Source of the DNA: Crocinitomicaceae bacterium
Lineage (GTDB): Bacteria > Bacteroidota > Bacteroidia > Flavobacteriales_D > Crocinitomicaceae
Direction: 5' to 3'
DNA length: 64,000 nt
Assembly: GCA_021325675.1 (NCBI GenBank)
Contig: JAJTCM010000007.1
Location: 1 to 64,000, forward strand
The notes below the pieces were generated by a model. That model made no database searches. It was not told where the DNA came from and saw nothing but the letters and a program-made list of their open reading frames with translations. Every line of letters starts with the position of its first letter. Position 1 is the stretch's first letter. Both the position numbers and the translations under genes were made by a program. This document shows, in pieces, positions 17,414-25,989 of the stretch.

Positions 17414-18058
17414 CTAGCGCTTAAACCAACCATCGAATACGCCGTCCGTAATGCTGATGGAATCGCGCTCAAGCGGTAATGTATTAATCGTCCGGTAGAG
17501 GTAGCACGAAAATTCTACTTTAAATTTCGCGTAATCACCCGTATTATCGGATTCGGTTGTAATTTCCTTAAATAAAACGGTTTGTGGGTTCGTACTTGTC
17601 GGATCTGAAACCCATACATTTCCGAAGTTATCCGTATAGCTTACTTCAAAACCGTCAACAGCGCCTGAAGTATAAGGAATTCCTGTCATTTCCTCCCTGT
17701 CTTCAAAAAATGCATTAAACTCTTCTACAGATGGCTTTTCCAATGCACCGGCATCCCAGTAAATACTTCCGATCCCTACTTTAAGGGAACGGTCGATCAG
17801 GTTGGAAGTCATGTTGCAGAAATAAGAAACGGATGAAGGGCTCGGTGAAGTCAGGATCAGCTGGGCGTCGCTTGTTTCTCCGTTGAAACCATCCACGTCG
17901 TTTGTGTATTCTACATCCGTACCGTTGATGTTTCCTTCAAAATGTACTTCCAGGTCAACTAAAGGTTCCGGAGCGGGAATAACTTCATGTTTGATGCAGG
18001 AAGAAAGAAGTGTGCCGAAAAGAAGGGCAAAAGAAACAAGTATATAAGACGTTTTCAT
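17414..18058 (-). CDS. Secreted lipoprotein of unknown function
   Basis: 214 residues. Signal peptide with lipobox LLSSC (cysteine about residue 21), so lipidated. The mature part is acidic and beta-rich, without a domain I recognise. It is the first gene of a probable two-gene unit with the amidotransferase-like gene 22 bases downstream. A -7 box (18093-18100) lies about 35 bases upstream of its ATG. Its single-domain, all-beta look resembles many small Bacteroidota surface lipoproteins; no function can be assigned. Confidence 0.72.
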   Translation of the reverse strand: MKTSYILVSFALLFGTLLSSCIKHEVIPAPEPLVDLEVHFEGNINGTDVEYTNDVDGFNGETSDAQLILTSPSPSSVSYFCNMTSNLIDRSLKVGIGSIYWDAGALEKPSVEEFNAFFEDREEMTGIPYTSGAVDGFEVSYTDNFGNVWVSDPTSTNPQTVLFKEITTESDNTGDYAKFKVEFSCYLYRTINTLPLERDSISITDGVFDGWFKR

Positions 18059-18092
18059 GTATTTTTAACTTTTTGGTTCGCAAAAAAGTACT

Positions 18093-18100
18093 CAAATGTA
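18093..18100 (-). promoter_or_regulatory. -7 box of the lipoprotein/amidotransferase-like pair
   Basis: TACATTTG on the minus strand fits TAnnTTTG and predicts a leader of about 30 bases. No TTTG is seen at the -33 position. Confidence 0.45.
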
Positions 18101-18167
18101 TAAAAAAAATTTTAACAGCATACATTTGGTCCTCCATATAACGAAAAAAAAGTCAAAAAGTTGTCTC

Positions 18168-18488
18168 TCAGGCGCGGATTTCCGTATATTTCTCCTGAAA
18201 AATGTAAGCATTCATCCATTCGTTGTTCCACCCGCCGTTTTGCATATCCAGGCTGTAGATACAAACTTCTTCGTTCAGCTGTGTGATTTCAAGCTCAGCA
18301 AACAAATCCGTTTCAGGATTGAAATACTGAAGATTACCCAGGATTTTGTTCAGCTCCGAATGTGAAATAATGAAATGAGTTTGCGTTTTAAGCCCTTTTT
18401 GCGTAAGTTCGCAGCTCATAAACACGTCGCTTGCATCCAGTTGGAATTCTAATCTTGTCAGTTGGTTGAAGTGATAAATTGTTCCCAT
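18168..18488 (-). CDS. Small hypothetical protein
   Basis: 106 residues from the ATG at 18486-18488 (MGTIYHFNQ). A longer reading to 18557 would cross its own -7 box TAACTTTG (18506-18513), so I prefer the short form. There is no signal peptide or membrane segment. The composition is mixed with several aromatic residues, ending in an NGGWNNEWMNAYIF region. No family was recognised. It stands alone between a lipoprotein gene and the divergent aminopeptidase. Confidence 0.6.
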   Translation of the reverse strand: MGTIYHFNQLTRLEFQLDASDVFMSCELTQKGLKTQTHFIISHSELNKILGNLQYFNPETDLFAELEITQLNEEVCIYSLDMQNGGWNNEWMNAYIFQEKYTEIRA

Positions 18489-18611
18489 ATCGTTTTTATT
18501 TGAAGCAAAGTTACCGGGGGTAGAACGTAAACTATTTACGTACATAAAAACTTTCACCGAAAAGCACCGGAAAAAGGATTATTTACTATCTTTCAACCCA
18601 AATTTGAATCC

Positions 18612-19907
18612 ATGAAATACGATCGTATCCCCAAAGAGCTCTTTATCAAAAACCGGGAAAAATTTACCAAAAGAATGAAAGCCAATACACTGGCTGTTTT
18701 CAATTCCAACGATATTTACCCTGTTAGCGCAGACAGTACGATGCCTTTCCAGCAGCACCGGGATATTTTTTACTTAACGGGCGCCGACCAGGAAGAAAGT
18801 ATTTTAGTGTTATTCCCGGAATGCTCGAATGAAAAGCACCGCGAAATCCTGTTTTTGAAGGAAACCAGTGAATTAATCGCTGTTTGGGAAGGAGAAAAAC
18901 TAACGAAAGAACAAGCTTTTGAAGTAGCCGGGATCCGCACGGTTTACTGGCTGCAGCAATTTGATACGATTTTCAAGGCCCTGATGGCGGAAGCTGATGG
19001 CGTTTACCTGAATACAAACGAACATCTCCGCGCAAGCACAGAAGTGCAAACCCGCGAAGACCGCTTTATCCTGAAATGCCGCGAGGAATACCCGGCCCAC
19101 CAGGTACATAAAAGCGCCCCTATCCTGCATGAGCTCCGCTCTGTCAAAGAAAAAATTGAGATCGACCTGATGCAGCAGGCATGCGACATTACCAAAAAAG
19201 GGGTTGAGCGCCTGCTGAAATTCATTAAACCGGGCGTTTGGGAATACGAAATTGAAGCTGAGCTGGCCCACGAGTTTCTGCGTAACCGCTCTAAAGGCTT
19301 TGCTTACACGCCAATCGTAGCTTCCGGCAAAAATGCCTGCGTCCTGCATTATATTGAAAACAACCAGCAATGCCAGGACGGAGACGTGATCCTGCTCGAT
19401 GTCGGGGCGGAATACGCCAATTATTCTTCCGACCTGACGCGCTGCCTTCCGGTGAACGGAAAATTTACCCCGCGCCAGAAAGAAGTTTACAACGCGGTGC
19501 TGCATGTGAAACGCGAAGCAGAAAAAATGCTCGTTCCGGGCACAGTCATGGCAGAATACCACGCTGAAGTTGGCCGGATCATGGAAAGCGAGCTCATCAA
19601 GCTCAAACTGATCGATGCCACTGACGTGAAAAACCAGGACCCGAACTGGCCGGCGTATAAGAAATACTTTATGCACGGAACTTCGCATTTCCTGGGACTT
19701 GACACACACGATGTAGGTTTGTGGAACCGCCCGATCCAGGAAGGAATGGTCTTTACCTGCGAGCCGGGGATTTATATTCCGCAAGAAGGCCTCGGGATCC
19801 GTCTCGAAGACGATCTTGTTGTAACGAACAACGGCAAACCGTTTAACCTCATGGCCGATATTCCGCTTGAAGCAAATGATATCGAAGACTGGATGAACAG
19901 TAAATAA
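18612..19907 (+). CDS. pepP: Aminopeptidase P family metallopeptidase (Xaa-Pro)
   Basis: 431 residues. An N-terminal creatinase-like domain (about 1-165) precedes the pita-bread catalytic domain. Metal and substrate motifs are visible: DVGAEYANYSSDLTR (metal aspartates), GTSHFLGLDTHDVG (metal histidine) and FTCEPGIYIP (metal glutamate). The final EDDLVV strand carries the last ligand. It removes N-terminal residues preceding proline from cytoplasmic peptides. A near-consensus -7 TATCTTTC lies around 18587. An alpha/beta hydrolase gene follows after 20 bases and is probably co-transcribed. Confidence 0.92.
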   Translation: MKYDRIPKELFIKNREKFTKRMKANTLAVFNSNDIYPVSADSTMPFQQHRDIFYLTGADQEESILVLFPECSNEKHREILFLKETSELIAVWEGEKLTKEQAFEVAGIRTVYWLQQFDTIFKALMAEADGVYLNTNEHLRASTEVQTREDRFILKCREEYPAHQVHKSAPILHELRSVKEKIEIDLMQQACDITKKGVERLLKFIKPGVWEYEIEAELAHEFLRNRSKGFAYTPIVASGKNACVLHYIENNQQCQDGDVILLDVGAEYANYSSDLTRCLPVNGKFTPRQKEVYNAVLHVKREAEKMLVPGTVMAEYHAEVGRIMESELIKLKLIDATDVKNQDPNWPAYKKYFMHGTSHFLGLDTHDVGLWNRPIQEGMVFTCEPGIYIPQEGLGIRLEDDLVVTNNGKPFNLMADIPLEANDIEDWMNSK

Positions 19908-19927
19908 ACCCTTAATAATTTTACAAC

Positions 19928-20662
19928 ATGTTAAACCACAAAATTTACGGCCAGGGAAGGCCGGTTGTCTTCCTGCACGGTTTTTTGGAATCGCTTTCCA
20001 TGTGGGAAGTGTTTGACCTTGATAGCTGTCCTTTTCAATCCATCCTGATCGATTTGCCGGGGCATGGAAACTCACCTTTAAATAAGGAGTACAAAAACCT
20101 CGCGGAAATTGCAGCTGAAATCAAAGGCCATCTGGAAACTTTGGGAATTTCGCAATTTGACATCGCTGGCCACTCTTTGGGCGGCTATATTGCTATTGAG
20201 CTGCACAAGCTAAGCGATCAGAGCGGGAAGCTGATGCTCTTTCATTCCAACTTCTGGGGAGATGACGAACAAAAGCAGCAGGACCGCAACCGGGTGATTG
20301 AAGTCGTGCGTAAAAACAAGACTCTTTTCCTCAATGAAGCCATCCCCAACCTTTTTCTTCCGGAATTCCGCAAAGAAGCATTTGTAGCTGAGCTCCGGGA
20401 AGAAGCCGGGAAGATTGACGCCGAAACAATCGTTTTATATTCCGCATGGATGCGTGACCGGGAAGCCCATGATGACTACATTAAAACACTGACTGACAGA
20501 ATGTTATTTGTTCAGGGTAAAAAAGACCACATCGTTCCGCGCCAGGGAATTGAAAGCCGCGGAGAGCTCATTCCGGTACTTTATACTGAAGCCGGTCACA
20601 TGGGACATTTCGAACAAAAAGAGCTTGAATTTGAAATTATTCAAACTTTTTTTAAGAATTGA
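19928..20662 (+). CDS. Alpha/beta hydrolase
   Basis: 244 residues. Oxyanion loop HGFLESLSMWEVF at about 18-30, nucleophile serine in IAGHSLGGYIA, candidate acid near KKDHIVPRQG and catalytic histidine in EAGHMGHFEQ. There is no signal peptide, so it is cytoplasmic. It lies 20 bases after the aminopeptidase gene. The substrate is unknown; the short length and motif order fit small carboxylesterases and similar enzymes. Confidence 0.82.
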   Translation: MLNHKIYGQGRPVVFLHGFLESLSMWEVFDLDSCPFQSILIDLPGHGNSPLNKEYKNLAEIAAEIKGHLETLGISQFDIAGHSLGGYIAIELHKLSDQSGKLMLFHSNFWGDDEQKQQDRNRVIEVVRKNKTLFLNEAIPNLFLPEFRKEAFVAELREEAGKIDAETIVLYSAWMRDREAHDDYIKTLTDRMLFVQGKKDHIVPRQGIESRGELIPVLYTEAGHMGHFEQKELEFEIIQTFFKN

Positions 20663-20756
20663 CCAACCAAAAATAATTTTAAACGTTTTTTTAATTGCAA
20701 ACCTTGTTTGTGTTAAAATTTTTATAATTTTACACAGCAAAAAATTTAATTTAATT

Positions 20757-22949
20757 ATGAAAAAATTTACTCTTAGTGTATTTTCTATTTGCCTTGGTGT
20801 AGCTACTATTGCTCAGGTAAACGAGAATCTCAACTTAGCTAATCCTAAGTATGCCAAAAAGACGAATGAGTTTAATTCTCCTGTGAAAGGTAATCCGAAC
20901 AGAGATAAAGCTACATTCTACACAAATGACTTTTCCAATCCAGGTGATTGGCAAATCGGTACGAACGATGCAACAACTGACAACTGGGTAATCGGTACAT
21001 CCGGTCCTGCAGGTGGTTTTGCTATCGATCCGATCGCTTCTACAACTGCAGCAAACGGTTTCGCACTGTTTGACTCAGATTTACTGTGCAGCGGTAACCA
21101 AAGAGCTTGGGTTGCTATGAACACAGGTGTTGACTGTTCAGGTCACCCAACTGTAGCAGTTGATTTCGAGCAATTCTTCAGATCTTTCCAGGATCAGACT
21201 TTCCTCGAAGTAAGTGTTGATGGTGGTTCTACATGGACTCAGTTCGAAGTTAATGCTGATCTGGCAGATAACTCTTTAACTGAAAACCCTGAATTGACTT
21301 CAGTAAACATTACTTCTGTTGCTGCTAACCAGCCGGACGTTAGAATCCGTTTCTACTTCTACAGTGAAGCTGGTGTAACAGGTGCACTCGGTGGTTGTGC
21401 TTACGCATGGATGGTAGATGACGTAGCTTTCAGAGATGTTGATCCTTTTGACCTTTCTTTGACAGGTGTTTACTGGGGAACTACAGGATACTGGGGAGCT
21501 CGTTTGCCTTACACAATGATCCCTGTTACTCAGATCCAGCCTATCTATTTCGGTGGTTTGGTATCTAACCAGGGTAGCGCTGACCAAAATGACATCGTTT
21601 TCGGTGCTACAGCAGGTGCATTCACAGGTGTGAGCGCAGTGACTCCATTGGCTGCTCAGACTTCTGATACGCTTGAGACTCAGACTCAGTTGACTTTGCC
21701 GGCAGTAGTTGGTACAACAACAGTTAACTTTGCTGTAACTTCATCTGCAACAGACATCAACCCTGCAGACAACGTGGCTTCACAGGAAATTTCTGTAACA
21801 AGCAGCGTTTATGCACGTGACCTTGATAACATGGACGGTGGTTCATACAACCAGGGTAACGGTTACGAAGTTGGTAACGTATTCGACATCTTCGCTAACA
21901 CACAAACAAACAGCGTAACTTTCTTCCCGGCTGCAACTTCTACAGTTGGTGCACAAGTTTATGCACGTGTATACGGTAGCGGATTCAACTTCTATGCTGA
22001 GTCTGACCTGCACACATTGACAGCTGACGAATTAGGAACTGCAGTAACGTTGACTTTGCAAAACACTGTTGACCTGATTGCTGACTCTTCTTATGTAATC
22101 GTTGTTGGTTCTTTCGGTGACGGTGGTGCTACAGATGACCTCGTTACAGGTACTTCAGGCCAGTCAGAAGAGCAAACTAGCTTCTACTTTGACATGACTG
22201 ACCAGACTTGGTACTATGTTACTTCTACTCCAATGGTTCGTTTGAACACAGGTATCGCTCCTGTAGTTGCAATTACTGCTGGTGACGCTAACCTTTGCGA
22301 AGGTGAATCAGTAACATTGATGTCTGATATGGCAACTGGAAACGTATGGTCTAACGGTGAAACTACACAGTCTATCACTGTAACAACTGCTGGTTCTTAC
22401 TTCGTAACTGTTGACGGAATGGCTTCTGATCCAACTGTTGTTACTATGACAACAATTGATGCTACTGCAACTAACAGCGGTTTAGGTATCCTTACTGCTG
22501 GTGAAGCTGCTGGTGCTGGTGTATCTTACCAGTGGATTGATTGTGGAACATCTACAGATGTAGCTGGTGCAATCTTCCGCGATTACACTCCACTTACAAA
22601 CGGTGACTACTCTGTTAGAATTACTAAAAACGGATGTACTGAAACAAGTAACTGTATTTCTATCGCAAACGCTTCTGCAGCTGTATTGCCAGGATTGAAC
22701 GCACTTACTGTTTCTCCAAACCCTGCAACTGAGAAAATTGCTATCTCTTTTGATTTGCAAAACGAAACTACAGTTGCTGTCTCTGTAAGAGATTTGTCTG
22801 GTAAAGTTGTTTACAGCGCTGACTTCGGTAAGAAAGCTGGTAAAGATTTTATCACTGTTAACACAAAAGCTTTCGCTAACGGTATCTACGTAGTGAGCTT
22901 CGAAACAGAAAAAGGAATCGCAACTGAGAAATTGGTTATCAACAACTAA
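20757..22949 (+). CDS. Abundant T9SS-secreted surface protein with Ig-like repeat
   Basis: 730 residues from the ATG at 20757 (MKKFTLSVFSICLG); the longer open frame from 20508 overlaps the upstream gene and is rejected. After the signal peptide comes a beta-sandwich of the MAM/jelly-roll type (about 50-210, with WVAMNTGVDCSGHPTVAVDF and CAYAWMVDDVAF). A second beta domain follows, then Ig-like strands (LCEGESVTLMSD ... NVWSNGETTQSITVT), and a type A sorting domain (LTVSPNPATEKIAIS ... ANGIYVVSF). Codons are strongly skewed to GGT, GCT, ACT and AAC compared with all neighbours, the usual mark of very high expression. A strong UUCG-loop terminator follows. Confidence 0.85.
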   Translation: MKKFTLSVFSICLGVATIAQVNENLNLANPKYAKKTNEFNSPVKGNPNRDKATFYTNDFSNPGDWQIGTNDATTDNWVIGTSGPAGGFAIDPIASTTAANGFALFDSDLLCSGNQRAWVAMNTGVDCSGHPTVAVDFEQFFRSFQDQTFLEVSVDGGSTWTQFEVNADLADNSLTENPELTSVNITSVAANQPDVRIRFYFYSEAGVTGALGGCAYAWMVDDVAFRDVDPFDLSLTGVYWGTTGYWGARLPYTMIPVTQIQPIYFGGLVSNQGSADQNDIVFGATAGAFTGVSAVTPLAAQTSDTLETQTQLTLPAVVGTTTVNFAVTSSATDINPADNVASQEISVTSSVYARDLDNMDGGSYNQGNGYEVGNVFDIFANTQTNSVTFFPAATSTVGAQVYARVYGSGFNFYAESDLHTLTADELGTAVTLTLQNTVDLIADSSYVIVVGSFGDGGATDDLVTGTSGQSEEQTSFYFDMTDQTWYYVTSTPMVRLNTGIAPVVAITAGDANLCEGESVTLMSDMATGNVWSNGETTQSITVTTAGSYFVTVDGMASDPTVVTMTTIDATATNSGLGILTAGEAAGAGVSYQWIDCGTSTDVAGAIFRDYTPLTNGDYSVRITKNGCTETSNCISIANASAAVLPGLNALTVSPNPATEKIAISFDLQNETTVAVSVRDLSGKVVYSADFGKKAGKDFITVNTKAFANGIYVVSFETEKGIATEKLVINN

Positions 22950-22994
22950 GATTAATCCTCCGGGATCTTAACTTAGTTAAGCCTTATATAAAAA

Positions 22995-23026
22995 GTCATT
23001 CGTCTTCGGGCGGATGACTTTTTTTT
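22995..23026 (+). terminator. Strong terminator with UUCG tetraloop
   Basis: A 10-bp stem GTCATTCGTC (22995-23004) / GGCGGATGAC (23009-23018), with two G-T pairs, closed by TTCG and followed by eight Ts. It ends the abundant T9SS transcript just before the fabD promoter. Confidence 0.9.
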
Positions 23027-23040
23027 ATGGATCTAATTGT

Positions 23041-23048
23041 TATTTTTG
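23041..23048 (+). promoter_or_regulatory. -7 box of fabD
   Basis: TATTTTTG fits TAnnTTTG and gives a leader of about 14 bases. The expected -33 position falls in the T-tract of the preceding terminator, and no TTTG is seen there. Confidence 0.4.
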
Positions 23049-23066
23049 CAGGAAATAAAAAACCAG

Positions 23067-23948
23067 ATGAAAGCATATGTATTTCCGGGCCAGGGAGCCC
23101 AGTTTTCCGGGATGGGAAAAGACCTTTACGATAAATCGGATTTAGCAAAATCGATGTTCTCCAAAGCGAACGAAATCCTGGGTTTTGATATCCAGAAAAC
23201 CATGTTCGAAGGAACGGACGAGGAGCTGAAACAAACGAAAGTGACCCAACCGGCAATTTTCCTGCATTCAACTATTCTCGCAGCCTGCCTTGGCGACAGT
23301 TTCCAGCCTGACATGGTGGCGGGCCACTCCCTGGGCGAAATCTCTGCTCTGGTAGCGAACAAAACACTTCGCTTCGAAGACGGCTTAAAACTGGTTTATA
23401 AAAGAGCGCTCGCCATGCAAAAAGCATGTGAGGCTGAACCGTCAACGATGGCCGCTATTCTTGGCCTGGAAGATGATGTCGTAGAGAAAATCTGTTCTGA
23501 AGTAGATGGAATTGTTGTGGCGGCGAATTATAACTGCCCGGGGCAATTAGTAATCTCAGGCGCTGTTCCGGCAGTAGAAGAAGCCTGTGCCCGCTTAACC
23601 GAAGCCGGAGCGAAGCGTGCTATGATCCTGCAGGTAGGCGGCGCTTTCCACTCTCCTTTAATGGAGCCTGCCCGCGAAGAGCTGGCGGCAGCTATTGAAG
23701 CAACGGAATTTTCAACACCTGTTTGCCCGGTTTACCAAAACGTTAATGCGAAAGCCGTTTCTGATCCGGAAGAAATCCAAAGGAACCTGATTGCACAGCT
23801 CACCGCACCGGTAAGATGGACGCAAATTATGAACCAAATGATCGCTGAGGGCGCTTCTGAGGTCATTGAAGTTGGTCCGGGCAAGGTTTTACAGGGACTC
23901 TTCAAAAAAGTCGACAGGACCTTCCCTTGTTCCTCCGCAGAAATTTAA
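23067..23948 (+). CDS. fabD: Malonyl-CoA:ACP transacylase
   Basis: 293 residues from the ATG at 23067. N-terminal VFPGQGAQFSGMGKDLY, nucleophile serine in GHSLGEISAL, active-site GGAFHSPLM (histidine) and C-terminal EVGPGKVLQGL, all standard FabD motifs. It transfers malonyl groups from CoA to acyl carrier protein for fatty-acid chain elongation. A phosphopantetheinyl transferase, which activates ACP, lies about 1 kb downstream on the other strand. The gene ends in a palindromic repeat shared with the convergent neighbour. Confidence 0.95.
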   Translation: MKAYVFPGQGAQFSGMGKDLYDKSDLAKSMFSKANEILGFDIQKTMFEGTDEELKQTKVTQPAIFLHSTILAACLGDSFQPDMVAGHSLGEISALVANKTLRFEDGLKLVYKRALAMQKACEAEPSTMAAILGLEDDVVEKICSEVDGIVVAANYNCPGQLVISGAVPAVEEACARLTEAGAKRAMILQVGGAFHSPLMEPAREELAAAIEATEFSTPVCPVYQNVNAKAVSDPEEIQRNLIAQLTAPVRWTQIMNQMIAEGASEVIEVGPGKVLQGLFKKVDRTFPCSSAEI

Positions 23949-23965
23949 GAATTATATAAAAAACG

Positions 23966-24022
23966 AAAAGGGCTGTTTTGGCGTGTGTTTTTGATTGAAA
24001 ACCATGCCAAAACAGCCCTTTT
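23966..24022. repeat. Palindromic repeat, copy A (also a likely bidirectional terminator)
   Basis: Perfect 17-bp arms AAAAGGGCTGTTTTGGC (23966-23982) and the complement (24006-24022) around a 23-base partly paired centre. Read on the minus strand, the core GTTTTGGCATGGTTTT-N-CAAAAACACACGCCAAAAC (23975-24013) is the same as at 42005-42041 and 46163-46200. Here it sits between two convergent genes with A/T tracts on both sides, so it could end both transcripts. Confidence 0.8.
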
Positions 24023-24030
24023 ATATGAAA

Positions 24031-24768
24031 TCAGGAATTCTTAACGTAAGCCTGAATATCCAGTAAAAAATCCAGGTTCTCTTCAAGCCTGTTGCCGATC
24101 ACGATAACGTTAGTCTTACTTTCATGATAATTACGGATCCTGTCAATATCGCGGATCCCGCCGCCGACAATCACCGGCAAATCCGTGTATTTTCGCAGCT
24201 CACTGATGAATTCCGCCGGAACACAGTCTTTTGCACCGCTGCCGGCATCAAAATAGATTACTTTTTTACCTTGTAAAACGGCAGCTAAAGCAGTACTCAC
24301 GGCAATGCTCTTCTGGTCACACGGAATCGGTGTTGTCTGGCTCACATAAGCAACAGAGCTTTTCGTGCCGCCATCCACTAAAATATAACCCGTAGGAATG
24401 ACCTCAATGCCCAGCTGGAAAACCTCCAGGGCGCTGTTCACGTGATGCGTGATCAAAAAATCAGGGTTGCGTCCGGAAACCAGGCTCAGGTATAAAATCC
24501 CGTCAGCTTCGGCCGATAATTGCTGATTGCCGCCCGGGAAAATTACCACCGGGATTTGAGTCAGTTTTTTGAGCAGGGAAATCGTTGTTTCAATCTCTTT
24601 ACGGGAAACGGTGCTTCCACCAACAAAGAAGTATGAAACACCGGCAAACTCCGCCTTTAGGGCCAAAGGAAGCAGCTGTTCTTCCCGGTTTGTTTTCTCC
24701 GGGTCGATCAGTACGGCGATTTGTCCGAAACGGGCAGAAAATTGCTGAAACAGGTTAATTCCGGACAT
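24031..24768 (-). CDS. Geranylgeranylglyceryl phosphate synthase family protein (bacterial PcrB-like)
   Basis: 245 residues, TIM-barrel prenyltransferase that joins a polyprenyl diphosphate to glycerol 1-phosphate. Motifs: AVLIDPEKTN near the N-terminus, FVGGSTVSR, VIFPGGNQQLS, IPTGYILVDGG, YFDAGSGAKDCVP and the phosphate-binding loop PVIVGGGIRD plus IVIGNRLEEN. Archaea use the family for ether lipids. The Bacteroidota members are known homologues with poorly defined cellular roles. It overlaps the phosphopantetheinyl transferase gene by 14 bases, so the two are co-expressed. Confidence 0.88.
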   Translation of the reverse strand: MSGINLFQQFSARFGQIAVLIDPEKTNREEQLLPLALKAEFAGVSYFFVGGSTVSRKEIETTISLLKKLTQIPVVIFPGGNQQLSAEADGILYLSLVSGRNPDFLITHHVNSALEVFQLGIEVIPTGYILVDGGTKSSVAYVSQTTPIPCDQKSIAVSTALAAVLQGKKVIYFDAGSGAKDCVPAEFISELRKYTDLPVIVGGGIRDIDRIRNYHESKTNVIVIGNRLEENLDFLLDIQAYVKNS

Positions 24769-25390
24769 AGCTTACTTCGTGTGCGTTGATGGTGATCACA
24801 TATTCTTTAAAGCGCAGTGTTTCCAGCTCGACATGCACAACTTCATCCGGGTTGATGATTTTTGCAATGCAGCCATTATCACGCTTTTCTAAAAGTAATA
24901 AATCTTTTTTAAAATCAATGCGCTTGCGGCCTGCTAATTTGTAAAGCGTTTCCTTGTACGACCAGCAGCTGATCATTTCTTCGGCGTTGAATTCATCGAA
25001 ACGAAGCAGCTCATTTTCATTGAGGAACTTGTGTGTCAGCTTCAGTACTTTCGGGTGGATCTCCTCCATATCGAAGCCAATAGCAAAACCGGGGTTGCTC
25101 GCTATACCAACGAGATTGCGTGCATGACTGATGGAAATAAAACCGGCATTTTCGAGGTAAGGCGCACCATGGTCCCGGTATTTAATTTCTTCGTAACCAA
25201 AAAGCTGGTGGCGCAGAAAACGGGTGGCAACAAATTCCTGGCGGCGCTTATCGTGCTTAAAAGCGAAATAGCGCTCCCTTTCAATATCTGTAAGCGTGTC
25301 CAAATAATCCTTAGGATCAAATTCATCGCTGAACTCCAGTAAATGGATCGTGCTTGAATGCAGCTCCAGCCGATGCAATTGATAAGGCAT
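24755..25390 (-). CDS. 4'-phosphopantetheinyl transferase (Sfp-like)
   Basis: 211 residues. The magnesium-binding GFDMEEIHP and the WSYKETLYKLAGR signature are both present, as is the upstream SISHARNLVGIA segment. It transfers the phosphopantetheine arm of CoA to carrier proteins such as ACP. The start is about 16 bases from the frr stop, so it is probably co-transcribed with pyrH-frr upstream and the GGGP synthase downstream. At this length it is a compact single-gene PPTase rather than a long Sfp. Confidence 0.85.
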   Translation of the reverse strand: MPYQLHRLELHSSTIHLLEFSDEFDPKDYLDTLTDIERERYFAFKHDKRRQEFVATRFLRHQLFGYEEIKYRDHGAPYLENAGFISISHARNLVGIASNPGFAIGFDMEEIHPKVLKLTHKFLNENELLRFDEFNAEEMISCWSYKETLYKLAGRKRIDFKKDLLLLEKRDNGCIAKIINPDEVVHVELETLRFKEYVITINAHEVSYVRN

Positions 25391-25406
25391 AAGAAATTAA
25401 GATGGA

Positions 25407-25970
25407 TCAGATGGTCATGATATCCTTTTCCTTGGCATCAACGAGATCGTCTACTTTTTTAATGTAGATATTAGTGATGTTCTGGATCTCGGCTTCGCTG
25501 TCTTTCACCATGTCTTCAGACAAGCCGTCAGCTTTCAGCATTTTGACCATATCCAGGGCATCTTTGCGGTTATTGCGGATTCCAACTTTAGCATGCTCAC
25601 CTTCTGCTTTCGCCTTTTTTACCAAATCGCGGCGGCGCTCTTCAGTGAGGGGCGGAACGGAAATTATGAGTACTTCACCATTATTTTGCGGGGCAAATCC
25701 TAAATTGGAATTGATGATGCCTTTAGCGATATCGTTGAGTATGGTTTTTTCCCAGGGCTGAACGGTAATCGTACGCGCGTCCGGAGTAGAGATATTTGCA
25801 ACCTGTGAAATCGGTGTCGGGCTGCCGTAATAATCCACCATAACGCTTTGGAGCATGGATGGCGTCGCTTTTCCGGCACGAACTTTCTGGAGTTCTGTCT
25901 CCAGGTGGCTCAGTGATTTTGCGTTAGATGATTTAAACTCGTCGTAAATTAATTGTACTTCTTCTGTCAT
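25407..25970 (-). CDS. frr: Ribosome recycling factor
   Basis: 187 residues, the standard length. Motifs: LETELQKVRAGKATPSML, YYGSPTPISQVANI, QPWEKTILNDIAKGI and LTEERRRDLVKKAK. With EF-G it splits the post-termination ribosome. It follows pyrH by 19 bases, the usual bacterial order pyrH-frr. Confidence 0.97.
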   Translation of the reverse strand: MTEEVQLIYDEFKSSNAKSLSHLETELQKVRAGKATPSMLQSVMVDYYGSPTPISQVANISTPDARTITVQPWEKTILNDIAKGIINSNLGFAPQNNGEVLIISVPPLTEERRRDLVKKAKAEGEHAKVGIRNNRKDALDMVKMLKADGLSEDMVKDSEAEIQNITNIYIKKVDDLVDAKEKDIMTI

Positions 25971-25989
25971 AATCAGTGCTTTAAGCTTA

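Noticed and set aside
18900-20075. 391-codon minus-strand frame across the aminopeptidase and hydrolase genes
   Set aside because: It spans two well-supported genes in antisense with no family motif; an artefact of codon bias.
20508-20756. Upstream extension of the T9SS protein by 83 codons
   Set aside because: It overlaps the end of the hydrolase gene in another frame; a normal signal peptide begins at the ATG at 20757.
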